Both the position numbers and the translations under genes were made by a program. A DNA stretch of 64,000 nt from Ariolimax columbianus (taxonomy: Eukaryota; Mollusca; Gastropoda; Stylommatophora; Arionidae), in the NCBI GenBank assembly GCA_036924085.1, contig JAVGWX010000003.1:114667264-114731263 (forward strand), given 5' to 3'. This document shows positions 54,060-63,870 of this stretch, piece by piece (position 1 is the first letter of the stretch; every line of letters starts with the position of its first letter). The notes beneath the pieces were generated by a model. That model was not told the DNA's origin. It was given only the letters and a program-made list of their open reading frames with translations, and did no database searches.

Positions 54060-54524
54060 GGACCTTGAGAATCTTCTTCTTCTTCTTCTTCTTCTTCTTC
54101 TTCTTCTTCTTCTTCTTCTTCTTCTTCTTCTTCTTCTTCTTCTTCTTCTTCTTCTTCTTCTTCTTCTTCTTCTTCTTCTTCTTCTTCTTCTTCTTCTTCT
54201 TCTTCTTCTTCTTCTTCTTCTTCTTCTTCTTCTTCTTCTTCTTCTTCTTCTTCTTCTTCTTCTTCTTCTTCTTCTTCTTCTTCTTCTTCTTCTTCTTCTT
54301 CTTCTTCTTCTTCTTCTTCTTCTTCTTCTTCTTCTTCTTCTTCTTCTTCGTACGCTGTCAGACGTCAACTTGTATTTGTTCGAAGAAAGCAGCTGTCATC
54401 CTGAGGCTGTCGACACTGCCATATAGCTTGTCTAGTGTTGCCACTGGTGATGGCCACATGTGCTTTCTCTGGTCCTCGTATGTCGGGCAATTTTGCAGCA
54501 GATGTTCAGCGGACCTTGAGAATC
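54060..54524 (-). mobile_element. LINE-RH 3' fragment with hugely expanded GAA tail
   Basis: Perfect 14-bp duplications (GGACCTTGAGAATC at 54060-54073 and 54511-54524) show that the LINE scrap (54350-54510) and the whole TTC tract (54073-54349) entered as one insertion. On the minus strand the scrap carries the end of the CCHC knuckle (HLLQNCPTYEDQ), then GACAGCTGCTTTCTTCGAAC and the terminus GACAGCGTACGAAGAAGAAG. The tail has since grown to about 93 triplets. Confidence 0.95.
54073..54349. repeat. TTC/GAA microsatellite, about 93 uninterrupted triplets
   Basis: A pure run with no interruption seen. The poly-Phe, poly-Leu and poly-Arg frames that result are not genes. Long GAA/TTC tracts are known to form triplex structures in other genomes. 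Confidence 0.98.
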
Positions 54525-54869
54525 GACTTTGTATTTTACACTGTAACTACTAAATGGAAAGCAAAAAACATGCCAGCTGCATATCCGCGACCGTGCGTGT
54601 TGTAAAAGTTCACTAAAGAGAGATGTGCATGGTGCTAGCATTTTGATAATTTAAAACATATTGCTATATAATCACTGCACAATGTTTTAATGCAAGCTTC
54701 ATGTATATAGTGATCTAGAGTTGTGTCGCAAGAAATAACACGCACATGAACAAACATTTGATCTAATCGTGTAGGTTACGCTACTGGTCGAGATAATTTT
54801 ATTTTGCCATTCCCCAAACGTATTCACTATCAAGAACCGTTGAATATATGAATATATGAATATATATAA
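54525..54869. other. No recognised feature
   Basis: AT-rich, with a GAATATATGAATATATGAAT stretch near 54842-54865. Confidence 0.45.
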
Positions 54870-55110
54870 ACAAGTAGATGCAACACCAGTGATAGACCTC
54901 ATCAAGAGACAGCAAACCAAAAGGTTCGACCACGTGACACGATAAACACTATATAGTATCCCTCAGAAAGCAATGTTAAACAAATACAATGGATACAAAG
55001 CCAAGGGTCGACTACGCAAGAGATATATGGCAGAAATAACAGAAGCAGTAGAGCTCCTCATGTATGAAGCACATACTGGGGCACGATCATGATACAAGCG
55101 AAAACAAGAA
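54870..55110 (+). pseudogene. Probable LINE ORF2 tail
   Basis: VDATPVIDLIKRQQTKRFDH, then NKYNGYKAKGRLRKRYMAEI, resembles the R-W-F-GH and GRPRKRW-E-I motifs of LINE C-termini, with one internal stop. Short and diverged. Confidence 0.5.
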
Positions 55111-56114
55111 GAATAAGACATATATATATATTTATACACAAACACACATACACTAATATATCTTAAATAAAAAAAACCCTACAACTCACTGCGGAGCATA
55201 GGTCATCAACTAACAATGTCCAACTCGTAATGCCTTCTGTTATCTTTACCAACATAGACCACGTCTGTCCTGCTTCCCTCATGTTAGAATCCAGTTCACA
55301 TCTCCAAGTTTGTGTTGATGCTCATATTTCTTTTACTCTGATATAAATAAATACACACACACGCACATATAAGAGTCCAATAACTGACTTTTCTGTTGTC
55401 GGAGATGAAGTGTTAAAGGAGTCAGCGTAAACGTTTGAGCTTGTTATGTGATAATGTAGCCAACTACCTTCATCGCTGTCTTTCCGTATCTAACAGCGTC
55501 ATAGATAGGTAGGGAGCCCGCTTAAGCGACAAGGGTCCATTATTCCAACTATTCACGAGCACAGTGAATGGTCGTCATAGGTTCCATGCAAAGAAGATGA
55601 CGCCTTTCCATTTTGACCTCACGCCCACGAGGGAAGAGGGGAGAGACCATCACGGAGATGGTCACTTCCAATCCTTAATGTACATGGCCTGCTTTAAGAG
55701 TTGCTCGACATCATCGGTAAGGTGGGACACATGTCTAAATAATGCTAAACGGCGACGGTTTAGCATTGTGAATGGAACTTCGTCGTTTGAGACCTGGTCA
55801 TAGCAGCAATTCAGACACCCCATTATAGTTGCATCGACTTATATTTTACTCTCAAATAACCATATTTTTTAAAACTGACTTGGCACTACATAGCAGACTT
55901 CTCTCTTCGCCATACAGTTTTCATTCAATATGGTTGGGGATGCCCATATTGTCCGTTTGCTCCTCGAGTTGAATAATTGCCTAATAAAGAAAGTAACGAG
56001 AAGAATAGTGAAGACAAGTGTCTGTAAAGCAATCGAAAAACCTTTCCAGACGATAGTAGAAAAGACAGTGAAGTAATGACACTCCATATTCAAACCACGG
56101 TTCTCTAGGTGACG
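55111..56114. other. No recognised gene; one hairpin
   Basis: An inverted repeat AATGCTAAAC/GTTTAGCATT lies at 55741-55767 with a 7-nt loop. The text around 55600-55680 (GCCCACGAGGGAAGAGGGGA, ATGGTCACTTCCAATCCTTA) looks like part of a dispersed repeat, but no second copy is in the window. Confidence 0.4.
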
Positions 56115-56575
56115 AATGCCAGCTAGTTAGCCGAATGATCTAACTCATGTCTCTTTTACAGCTAAGCACATTCATCACATGTCGGTTCGTATTTCGAATC
56201 CAGGAATTGCTTATTACTGCATTTTGTGTTTTATAGTATCTGGTTCGAATCTGGATAACTTATTACCATACGTTTTTATGTTTTTTTGGTGCCTGGCTCG
56301 AATTCAAATGACCTATTACACTACTCTTTCTGTTGTCAGATAGCTGGTTCAAACACGGTGATATATTACCTTACTTTTTAAAATGTTGTCAGATATCTGG
56401 TTCAGACGCGGTGATATATTACCTTACTTTTTAAAATGTTGTCAGATATCTGGTTCAGACGCGGTGATATATTACCTTACGTTTTAAAATGTCAAATATC
56501 TGGTTCAAACGCGGTGATATATTACCTTACTTTTTAAAATGTTGTCAGGTATCTGGTTCGTATTCGGGTATTTCA
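56115..56575 (+). repeat. 53-bp tandem repeat with tRNA-like prelude
   Basis: About 5 units carrying TCTGGTTCAGACGCGGTGAT, ATATTACCTTACTTTTTAAA and ATGTTGTCAGATA. The first units to the left are diverged and contain GGTTCGAATCTGG, which resembles a B box. Upstream, GTTAGCCGAATGATCTAACT may be a tRNA-like head. The array may have grown from a SINE, but this is tentative. Confidence 0.7.
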
Positions 56576-56699
56576 TTTGTAAATCACTGGTGCATTTTTT
56601 GTCCGAAGGAAAGGCATGTCACTTTGCTTTGTTAAATTCAGATTTCGTGATTCAAGGCTTAGTGCGTAAAAAGTTAAAAGCCTCGGAGGTTCTCTGAAA

Positions 56700-56930
56700 A
56701 CTTGTCTCAAGTTAGGCCTAAACTTAACAAATATGACCAGATTGTGTACCGTAGTTCGAACAGCGATGTTAGAGGTTTCCAAGGGAGCGAATTCGACTTC
56801 TCTATTTGCGCTTTACCAGACGCGTTATTCAACCATTTCACGATGTGTTGTTGGAGTTTCTCTGGGATACCGGAGATTAATTTGCGGATATCATCAGCTC
56901 TCATTGTAAGTATGTATAACAAAAAAGTTG
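56700..56930 (-). other. Unidentified open segment, possible exon or old transposon
   Basis: The minus strand encodes MRADDIRKLISGIPEKLQQH and IVKWLNNASGKAQIEKSNSL, followed in the next register by KFRPNLRQVFREPPRLLTFY. The last phrase resembles a motif near the end of some transposon polyproteins. Composition is protein-like, but the frame is broken. Function unknown. Confidence 0.25.
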
Positions 56931-57516
56931 CCAGTAACGTCACAAGAATATCTGATAACAGACAATAGAATCTATTATGTTTATTATGCATTATTAGTCG
57001 AAGAATATTTACGGATAGAAACATTTGCGTTTAATTATAAGATCGACAAAACGAAAATGCGACCAGACACGCACACCTTAATGTATGACTTACTGTGAGT
57101 TTGTAGAACTTTTTCTTTTAGGCTGGTTGAAATAATTATTTCGTTACAACTTAATCCAATCATTTACAGTTCACATAGGCATTTGCGTGTATAAAATTAC
57201 ATTTGATGTACTCTGAAAGGGGGTTGACGAAATACATAAAACTATTTACAATGATTATTCATATTTTAACAGTAGTCATTTAGTATATATTTGATGCTCT
57301 TAAGAGCAGCAACCTTTTTGAACGTTGTACTTGTTCTTTTGTATGAACCCTGGACATACTTTTCAGGAAATGCATGCATAACATTGATTGTTCCCACAGG
57401 TTATCCCTGTACGTTAGTGTGATAACACAAGGATCAGTATATCAATAAATACCCATCGATTACCCAAGCAATGGAAATAATGTTGTATGACAGTTTATAA
57501 ATATAATAATAAATTT
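56931..57516. other. No recognised feature
   Basis: AT-rich sequence, no gene seen. Confidence 0.45.
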
Positions 57517-57866
57517 TTATGTATGTATGTATGTATGTATGTATGTATGTATGTATGTATGTATGTATGTATGTATGTATGTATGTATGTATGTATGTAT
57601 GTATGTATGTATGTATGTATGTATGTATGTATGTATGTATGTATGTATGTATGTCTGTATGTCTGTATGTATGTATGTATGTATGTATGTCTGTATGTGT
57701 GTGTGTGTATGTATGTATGTATGTATGTGTGCATGTTTGCATTTGTATTGTGTGCATGTATGTATGTATGTATGTATGTATGTGTGTATTTGTGCATGTG
57801 TGCATGTGTGTATGTATGCATGCATGTATGTATGTATGTATGTATGTATGTATGTATGTATGTATA
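57517..57866. repeat. ATGT/ACAT tetranucleotide microsatellite, about 350 bp
   Basis: Pure ATGT repeats at 57518-57652, then increasingly mixed with CTGT, GTGT and TGCATG variants to 57866. Frames of Tyr-Val-Cys-Met or Thr-Tyr-Ile-His are artefacts. Confidence 0.97.
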
Positions 57867-58067
57867 ACCATAAAATATAGGCTAGCAATGTTGAATTATG
57901 ACAATTACTAGAAATCATAGATCAGAAGAAAATGGAAAACAATATAGCGTATTAATTGTGTAATGACATACATGGATGTTTGGTCTGTCAACAATTGAGA
58001 GCCAATTTCGAAGAACAACTTTGATTCGATTCAACCACGGTATCTCATTGAACCCCTAGAGATCATT

Positions 58068-58168
58068 CGCAGAACATTAGGCTGAGTAGAACATTAGGTT
58101 GCGTAGAACATTAGGGTTGCGTAGAACATTAGGTTGCTTAGAACAGTAGGTTGCGTGGAACATTAGAT
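58068..58168. repeat. About 20-bp tandem repeat, 5 copies
   Basis: GTAGAACATTAGGTTGC with small changes; followed by a G-rich stretch at about 58177-58215. Confidence 0.85.
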
Positions 58169-58289
58169 TTGCCGCGGGGGTGGTGGGGGGGGGGGAAGAT
58201 GGGCTGGAAGGGGAGAGGAGTTCACATTCATGTATAGGTAAGAAAAAAGTAAAACACTGACAAGAAACCATGTATGGAGATAAAAATAG

Positions 58290-58965
58290 CAGATAAACTA
58301 CTGGATCAGTTACACGTTTTCTCCTATTTAGGTTATATAATAACGGAAGAGGCAGCTGTGAAAATGAAATAGGAAAGAGAACAGATATGGCCAAAATGGT
58401 ATTCATCAACATGCGACACATTCTGACATCCAAACAAATAAACCATACATTGAAAATGAGAATTGTCAGGTGTTAATGCATACGTGTCACTACTTTATGG
58501 CGCAGAAACATGGACATTGAATAACAAGTTGGAAAAGAGCATTGTAGGTTTATAGAAGATTTGGTCTCATTTCTTGAAAAGAGAAGAAAACAAATGCGGA
58601 GGTATTGAAAGAGTTGTGGATTAGAAGAGAATTATTGACCCAAATCAAGGTTAGATAGTGAAGTTATTTTGGCCATTTAACAAGACATACCTCCATGTTG
58701 AAGACCATACTAGAGGATAGGGTCGCGGGCAATCTTTCAAGAGGCAGACAACGTTATAGGTGGGTGGATAACATCATGAGATGGACTGAAAAAAACATGT
58801 CAGATTGCACCATTATGGTTAGAAATAGAGTACACTGGAGATCCATTGCAGCCGACTTTCGATGCGGAGATGGCAGTTGAATGTTAAATGAAAGTAGTTA
58901 CAATATAAGTGTATAGAATTTCATTATCAATCAATCAATCAATCAATCAATCAGTCAATCAATCA
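58290..58965 (+). pseudogene. LINE ORF2 C-terminal fragment with TCAA-repeat tail
   Basis: LHVFSYLGYIITEEAA (thumb, near 58313), MAKMVFINMRHILTSKQIN, YGAETWTLN-type remains near 58497, HLTRHTSMLKTILEDRVAGN and RGRQRYRWVDNIMRWTEKNM (58735-58795), then VRNRVHWRSIAADFRCGDGS ending at 58880. A 3' UTR of about 45 bp leads into ATCAATCAATCAATCAATCA repeats (58926-58965). Several frameshifts; RT palm absent. Confidence 0.83.
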
Positions 58966-59427
58966 AACGTTGTTCAGCTGCCTGTGCAGGACATGTCTAC
59001 AACAAACGCACACGGTGTCATCAACTGTTGGCTTGCATGTATCTAGTGACGATTGTGTGGATGAAATGTCTGCAGGATACCAATATTGTCTATATATTTA
59101 TATACGGGCAAATTGATATCATTTATTACATTATTGCGGCTCTATATCGGGTCTTAAATACACACAGGAATTATTTTTAGGACCACTGGGAATAAAGGAG
59201 GAATGGGGTATGTTTAGAGTTTTGGGCTAGAGGGCCTATAGTTTTTATCGGGGGCTCAGATCCGGCCTTAGATGCTGCCCCTTGATGTACGGGTTACAGT
59301 TAGCAGAACATGTTTTTTATGTTGAATACGACGTCTTCAAAATAATTTATATTAATAATTGTTATATTACAATAATGCCCATGGGATATAAGAATAGGGC
59401 CACTGTACCTAACTTTACATGGCGGTT
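58966..59427. other. No recognised feature
   Basis: AT-rich, unplaced. Confidence 0.45.
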
Positions 59428-60210
59428 GTTGTTCCTGTTTGCGAATGCCCACAATGTGTAGGTTACTCTTTTGTGCGCCCTGAAAAGGAGGTAAAGGGGC
59501 AGTTTGCAGTAGCTTTCCTCACATCCCGAGCGTGCTGATCAAGGTGGACCGGAATCCTCCAAGCGGTTGTGCTATGCTTGGCATCATCTGCGTGTCACTC
59601 ACTACTAGGGGGATCACGTCGATCCCTCACCTCGTTAGCGAGGCTATCATGAAAACAGCCCGTTTCCAGGGAGCGCTACTTGGAAGCCGAGGTGAGGGTC
59701 TTGACCAGTATGTTTTGCCTGACCTCGGCTGCCAAGTAGCCCTGTCTGTCTGATCAGTGTATTTTGTCTGACCCTAACATGCCTGATCAATATATTTTGC
59801 ATGACTCTGACTAACATGTCTTGGTTTGGCTTGGCTTCGTTTGTTCTCAATCAGCTTACGTAACAGAATGTAGCCAAGAGAACGGAATGCGTTGTGTCAT
59901 AGTTTACAGCTTGACTGCGATATTTACAACTTTCGATCCAACACATCCGACTTCAGCAAACATTTTTTGAGTACCGGGTTAGCATTCCCTCTTTGATCCC
60001 TTCTCTTTAGCCAGTCTACCCTGTTGCAGCCTGTTATCCAGGATCATCGCGTGGAGGTGTAGAAGAGTCTTGGCAGCTCTGGTTCGCTGGCCCTGACACT
60101 AGCAGTCAGCTACAGGTTGCTGACCGCTGCAGCTCATGCGCTGCTCAGCATCTTGATCCCGACTAACATGTCTGATCAGCGTATTTTGCCTGACCGGACG
60201 TTAGTCTTCC
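59428..60210 (+). repeat. Repeat D, longest copy, tail split by SINE-B
   Basis: Runs from GTTGTTGTTCCTGTTTGCGA through GGTGGACCGGAATCCTCCAA to a tail with three copies of a CTGATCAGTGTATTTTGTCT-like motif (about 59750, 59783 and 60172). The SINE-B insertion lies between the second and third tail copies. No tRNA boxes seen. Confidence 0.75.
59809..60173 (-). mobile_element. SINE-B, full length, CCAAG-type tail
   Basis: Perfect 13-bp duplications (GACTAACATGTCT at 59809-59821 and 60161-60173) define a 339-bp minus-strand insert. It starts GGGATCAAGATGCTGAGCAG (complement near 60160) and ends CGAAGCCAAGCCAAACCAA. This copy gives the clearest boundaries for the family. Confidence 0.95.
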
Positions 60211-60240
60211 TTGTCCCTTACATTGAGGTAACAGGTAGGG

Positions 60241-60355
60241 TTGATATGACATTATCGTACAATAATACCTTGATATGACAATATAGTACATTAATACCTT
60301 GATATGGGATTATCGTACAATAATACCTTGATAGGTCATTATACTACATTTGCAG
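60241..60355. repeat. 29-bp tandem repeat, 4 copies
   Basis: TTGATATGACATTATCGTAC plus AATAATACC begins at 60241, 60270, 60299 and 60328. Confidence 0.9.
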
Positions 60356-60632
60356 TACAATTTCAATATTAATGGTTTCTACATGGTGAGTTTGCCAGTC
60401 ACATGGGCAACCACATTAAGTTGTCTCTTTCGACATGGAGTTAAAAGTGAAACAAGTCTCAACTTGCAGACATGGGCTACACACCTTGACAGTTCTTGGG
60501 ACTTACCAGGCTATAGAAATAATGATCTGAAATCGACTTTAACCTCGTAACTCTGGCTTCATAGTCCAGATCTCTGGTTGACACATTCACATACCTCTGG
60601 TCTTAGGATCATTGGTCTACTCACTGTTAAGT

Positions 60633-61021
60633 GTACTGTGTTCAGGTAGCAGCTTGTCCCTGTCAACTGTACTGTGTTCAGGTAGCAGCTTGTCCCTGTC
60701 AACTGTACTGTGTTCAGGTAGCAGCTTGTCCATGTCAACTGTACTGTGTTCAGGTAGCAGCTTGTCCTTGTCAACTGTACTGTGTTCAGGTAGCAGCTTG
60801 TCCATGTCAACTGTACTGTGTTCAGGTAGCAGCTTGTCTCTGTCAACTGTACTGTGTGATGGTAGCAGCTTGTCCGTGTCAACTGTACTGTGCGATGGTA
60901 GCAGCTTGTCTCTGTCAACTGTACTGTGTTCAGGTAGCAGCTTGTTTCTGTCAACTGTAATGTGTTCATGTAATAGCTTGTCACTGTGAACTGTACTGTG
61001 TTCAGGTGGCAGCTTGTCACT
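60633..61021. repeat. 36-bp minisatellite, about 10.8 copies
   Basis: GTACTGTGTTCAGGTAGCAG plus CTTGTCCCTGTCAACT repeats. A GATGG/CAGG variant occurs in two neighbouring units. The 12-codon period leaves three frames open (for example 60612-60989 plus, 60559-61020 minus). Confidence 0.95.
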
Positions 61022-61864
61022 TTGCTAGTAAAATCTAGGTTCTGAAAATAGTGAGAGTTTAAAGAGGAAAAACAATAGGGAGGGGTGGGGGTTGGGATGG
61101 GGTGCTGGGGTGGGGGGGGGGTTTGGGGTTGCTGGCATATATTTGTTGTGCATAGGGCACCAGGCGTAATTAATCCACCCTTGCTCCATCAAACATTTTC
61201 CGATATTTTCGTCTAAAAGGTCGACGAAAAAAGAGCGCTGTAAAATTACAATAAAAATTAAATTGAGGACCAAAGGACACTATGAAAGGAAAACGAAAAA
61301 CGAACAGGACAACACTTTAAAATGGTAAAGGAAGATAATAACACCATTTAATTAACCAATCTAATACATTATGTATGGCATCAGCAAGGCCCATAACGAC
61401 GTCTTTTAAAAATTGGGAACATTAAATACATTTACGTAGAACTCATAAAAATATTAAATATTTACACACAATAGCTGCATACATAGCCAGCGTCTCTAGA
61501 AACATACTTTTCTGTTGAGATGATTTGCCAAAGTAAATGGCTTTGTAACTCGGAACATGACTCATGAAAAGAAATTGTACTACAGTAAACAATTCTTTTT
61601 AGAAATTCCACATTGAATCTTTTCGTTTCTCGTCAGTCAACTTGCTCTCTATTAAAGTAAAACGTATCCACACATTAGCATTATGATCGTGCACAAATAG
61701 TTAATGAATTCAAATCTCCAGAAATTGAATTTCCTCTAAACAGCCAGCCGGAATTTCGATTTTGAGTTAAAGGTCAGGACAAATTCGGGGAAAATCCAGA
61801 CGTTCGACACTCTTGGGTTTTAGCAACTTTGTATTATTTTGTACCTTCCTTAACCGCCATTTGT
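61022..61864. other. No recognised gene; G-rich stretch
   Basis: A G-rich segment at about 61076-61132 may form quadruplexes. The rest is AT-rich and unplaced. Confidence 0.5.
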
Positions 61865-62450
61865 GAACATATTGGAATGAATGTTATTCTGAAGTCGGAT
61901 GCGTCGGTCCGAAAGGTGCATATATTGCAGTAAAGCTGTAAACTACGACATAACGCATTCCGTTCTATTGATGACAGCCTCCTGCTACCTGCAAAGCCAT
62001 TTTCAGGGTTGATAGCGGGAGTTTGAGAACGTTCAGGGCTTGGTAGCGGGAGTTTGAGAACGTTCAGGGCTTGGTAGCAGGAGTTTGAGAACGTTCAGGG
62101 CTTGGTAGCAGGAGTTTGAGAACGTTCAGGGCTTGGTAGCGGGAGTTTGAGAACGTTCAGGGCTTGGTAGCGGGAGTTTGAGAACGTTCAGGGCTTGGTA
62201 GCGGGAGTTTAGGAACGTTCAGGGTTTGGTAGCGGGAGATTGAGAACGTTCAGGGCTTGGTAGCGGGAGTTTGAGAACGTTCAGGGCTTGGTAGCGGGAG
62301 TTTGAGAACGTTCAGGGCTTGGTAGCTGGAGTTTGAGAACGTTCAGGGCTTGGTAGCGGGAGTTTGAGAACGTTCAGGACTTGGTAGCGGTAGTTTATGA
62401 ACGTTCAGGACTTTGTAGCGAGAGCTTGAGAACGAACGACGAAGAAGAAT
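61865..62450 (+). mobile_element. SINE-B 3' half with internal 31-bp array
   Basis: Starts in the core block (TTCTGAAGTCGGATGCGTCG near 61890) and continues with GTAAAGCTGTAAACTACGAC and the GCATTCCGTTCT block. The tail segment TTCAGGGTTTGGTAGCGGGA + GATTGAGAACG is expanded here about 14 times. The copy ends in the normal terminus GAACGAACGACGAAGAAGAA. The head is missing. Confidence 0.88.
62001..62434. repeat. 31-bp minisatellite, about 14 copies, from SINE-B tail
   Basis: The unit GTTCAGGGCTTGGTAGCGGG plus AGTTTGAGAAC occurs once in other SINE-B copies (for example near 7751-7780 and 34588-34620). Here it lies between intact SINE-B core and terminus. Confidence 0.95.
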
Positions 62451-63089
62451 AAGATCAAAAACATGAGTGTTAGTTGAACAGCTCTGATATTGGCATATCA
62501 ATCAGATTATCAAATTATCAAACAAAGCTTTATATTTTGTCGCAGGTTTTCTGTGGGATTTTACAGATGTAGAATAAAGGCTGCTTGCACATGCAGTTGC
62601 CACGCAGCTTACATGTTCTTTTTATTTTTGCCAGTGATAGAACAACAGATCTAGGTCTATAAAGTTCTTGTTGGTTTGTAACTAGATTCGGTTCTGAATT
62701 AACCAGTATCGCGACCAATCAATCTAAAAGAATAAACTATTCCCCCCCCCCCCCCTTCCCATTTAAGGTCCGCAGCAGTATTAAAAGAGCTAAGAAATAA
62801 ATGCAGCTCGCCCTAGCAGTTACCACGCACTGTAGAGGTTAGGTTTATGTTTTGATCTCCAATGGAACACAAATCTACACCTCACCCAGGTTTGCAACGG
62901 ACGGACACGTCATCACAAGATCGACATTGAAACCACACGAGCGCCCGCTCCTGGAACTAGTGACAAATGTCTAAATAATAGAACATCAATTCGTTTTGTA
63001 TATGCTAACTTTTAGTTACCTGTTTTTGTTCGAAGCAACTCGTGCTGAGGTAACTCTTGGCATTTATTTGTGGATTTCATACCAAGTGG
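62451..63089. other. No recognised feature
   Basis: C run at about 62741-62755; otherwise unplaced. Confidence 0.45.
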
Positions 63090-63290
63090 TACCTGAGAAG
63101 GTGGACCAGGATCCTCCTGGCTGTAGTGCATTATGATGCTCTTTAGTAAATTCCCCACTAAAGGGATTAGTCTCGGGCTCCACCTCTTAGGCCAGACTGC
63201 TGTGACACAGTTTGGTTTTAGCAGTGCAAACGAGGACGCCAGAGGTGGGGATCGTAATCAGTTTGTTTCGCCTGACCCGGATTACTCTTC
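63090..63290 (+). repeat. Repeat D, diverged copy
   Basis: AAGGTGGACCAGGATCCTCC, CACCTCTTAGGCCAGACTGC, GAGGTGGGGATCGTAATCAG and TTTCGCCTGACCCGG keep the D order with many changes. Confidence 0.6.
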
Positions 63291-63427
63291 TCTCCCTTTG
63301 AGTTAATTAACATATTCAAATCGTGCGTGTTGCTACCACCCAACCTGGGAGAAAAGTGTAAATAATAAAACTGCAACCTGCCGATCATGTCAAATGAGGC
63401 TGCTAAAGTTCGACATAGCGCTGACTA

Positions 63428-63520
63428 CCTCTTCTTCTGAGTTCGTTCTCAATCTTCCGCTTCTAAGCCCTGACCAGCTTTGCAAGTAGCAGGATGTAGT
63501 CCGGATAACGGGAATCCGTC
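63428..63520 (-). mobile_element. SINE-B 3' end fragment
   Basis: CTCTTCTTCTGAGTTCGTTC and TCAATCTTCCGCTTCTAAGC are the complement of the SINE-B terminus, followed by AGCAGGATGTAGTCCGGATA. Only about 90 bp remain. Confidence 0.65.
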
Positions 63521-63644
63521 CATGGCAGGCTAGCTACCTCATTATGTACAAACTGAACGCCACCAGAAAAAAGACCATTAGTCTCCTTGGTAGAATAAAA
63601 GTAAAGTAACCCATAGCATTACTGCCGTAAGGGTGTTACCGATC

Positions 63645-63870
63645 TCACATTTCAAAGGCTCGGCTATATGAGGGCGGTAGCCATCTCCTCTCCCTCGCCG
63701 CTTTTACTTCCCGGACTGAACCGGTACCCATTTAAGGCTGAATCGACTCTGGAGCCATTGCGGTCTGAAAAAACATTACCGCCTCAACTGGGGAATGAAC
63801 CAAGGACCACTCAGATGCGAAGCCAGAGCGCTAACCACTGCTCCCCAAATTGTTAGAATAGGAGCGACCA
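63645..63870 (-). mobile_element. SINE-G copy, tRNA-like
   Basis: On the minus strand AGCAGTGGTTAGCGCTCTGG (A-box region) and CCTTGGTTCATTCCCC (B box) are about 35 bp apart. A central block then reads GCTCCAGAGTCGATTCAGCC and TTAAATGGGTACCGG, as in the 2.55-2.76 kb copy. Boundaries uncertain. Confidence 0.6.

Noticed and set aside
54027..54553. Long frames of poly-Arg, poly-Phe or poly-Leu
   Set aside because: They are readings of a pure GAA/TTC microsatellite attached to a LINE tail.
55741..55767. Perfect 10-bp hairpin as terminator or regulatory element
   Set aside because: A single short inverted repeat in animal intergenic DNA has no clear role, and no conserved partner copy is seen.
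57434..57918. Several frames above 100 codons on both strands
   Set aside because: They are all readings of ATGT/ACAT repeats with a Tyr-Val-Cys-Met or Thr-Tyr-Ile-His period.
60559..61020. 153-codon minus frame and 125-codon plus frame
   Set aside because: A 36-bp repeat period explains them.
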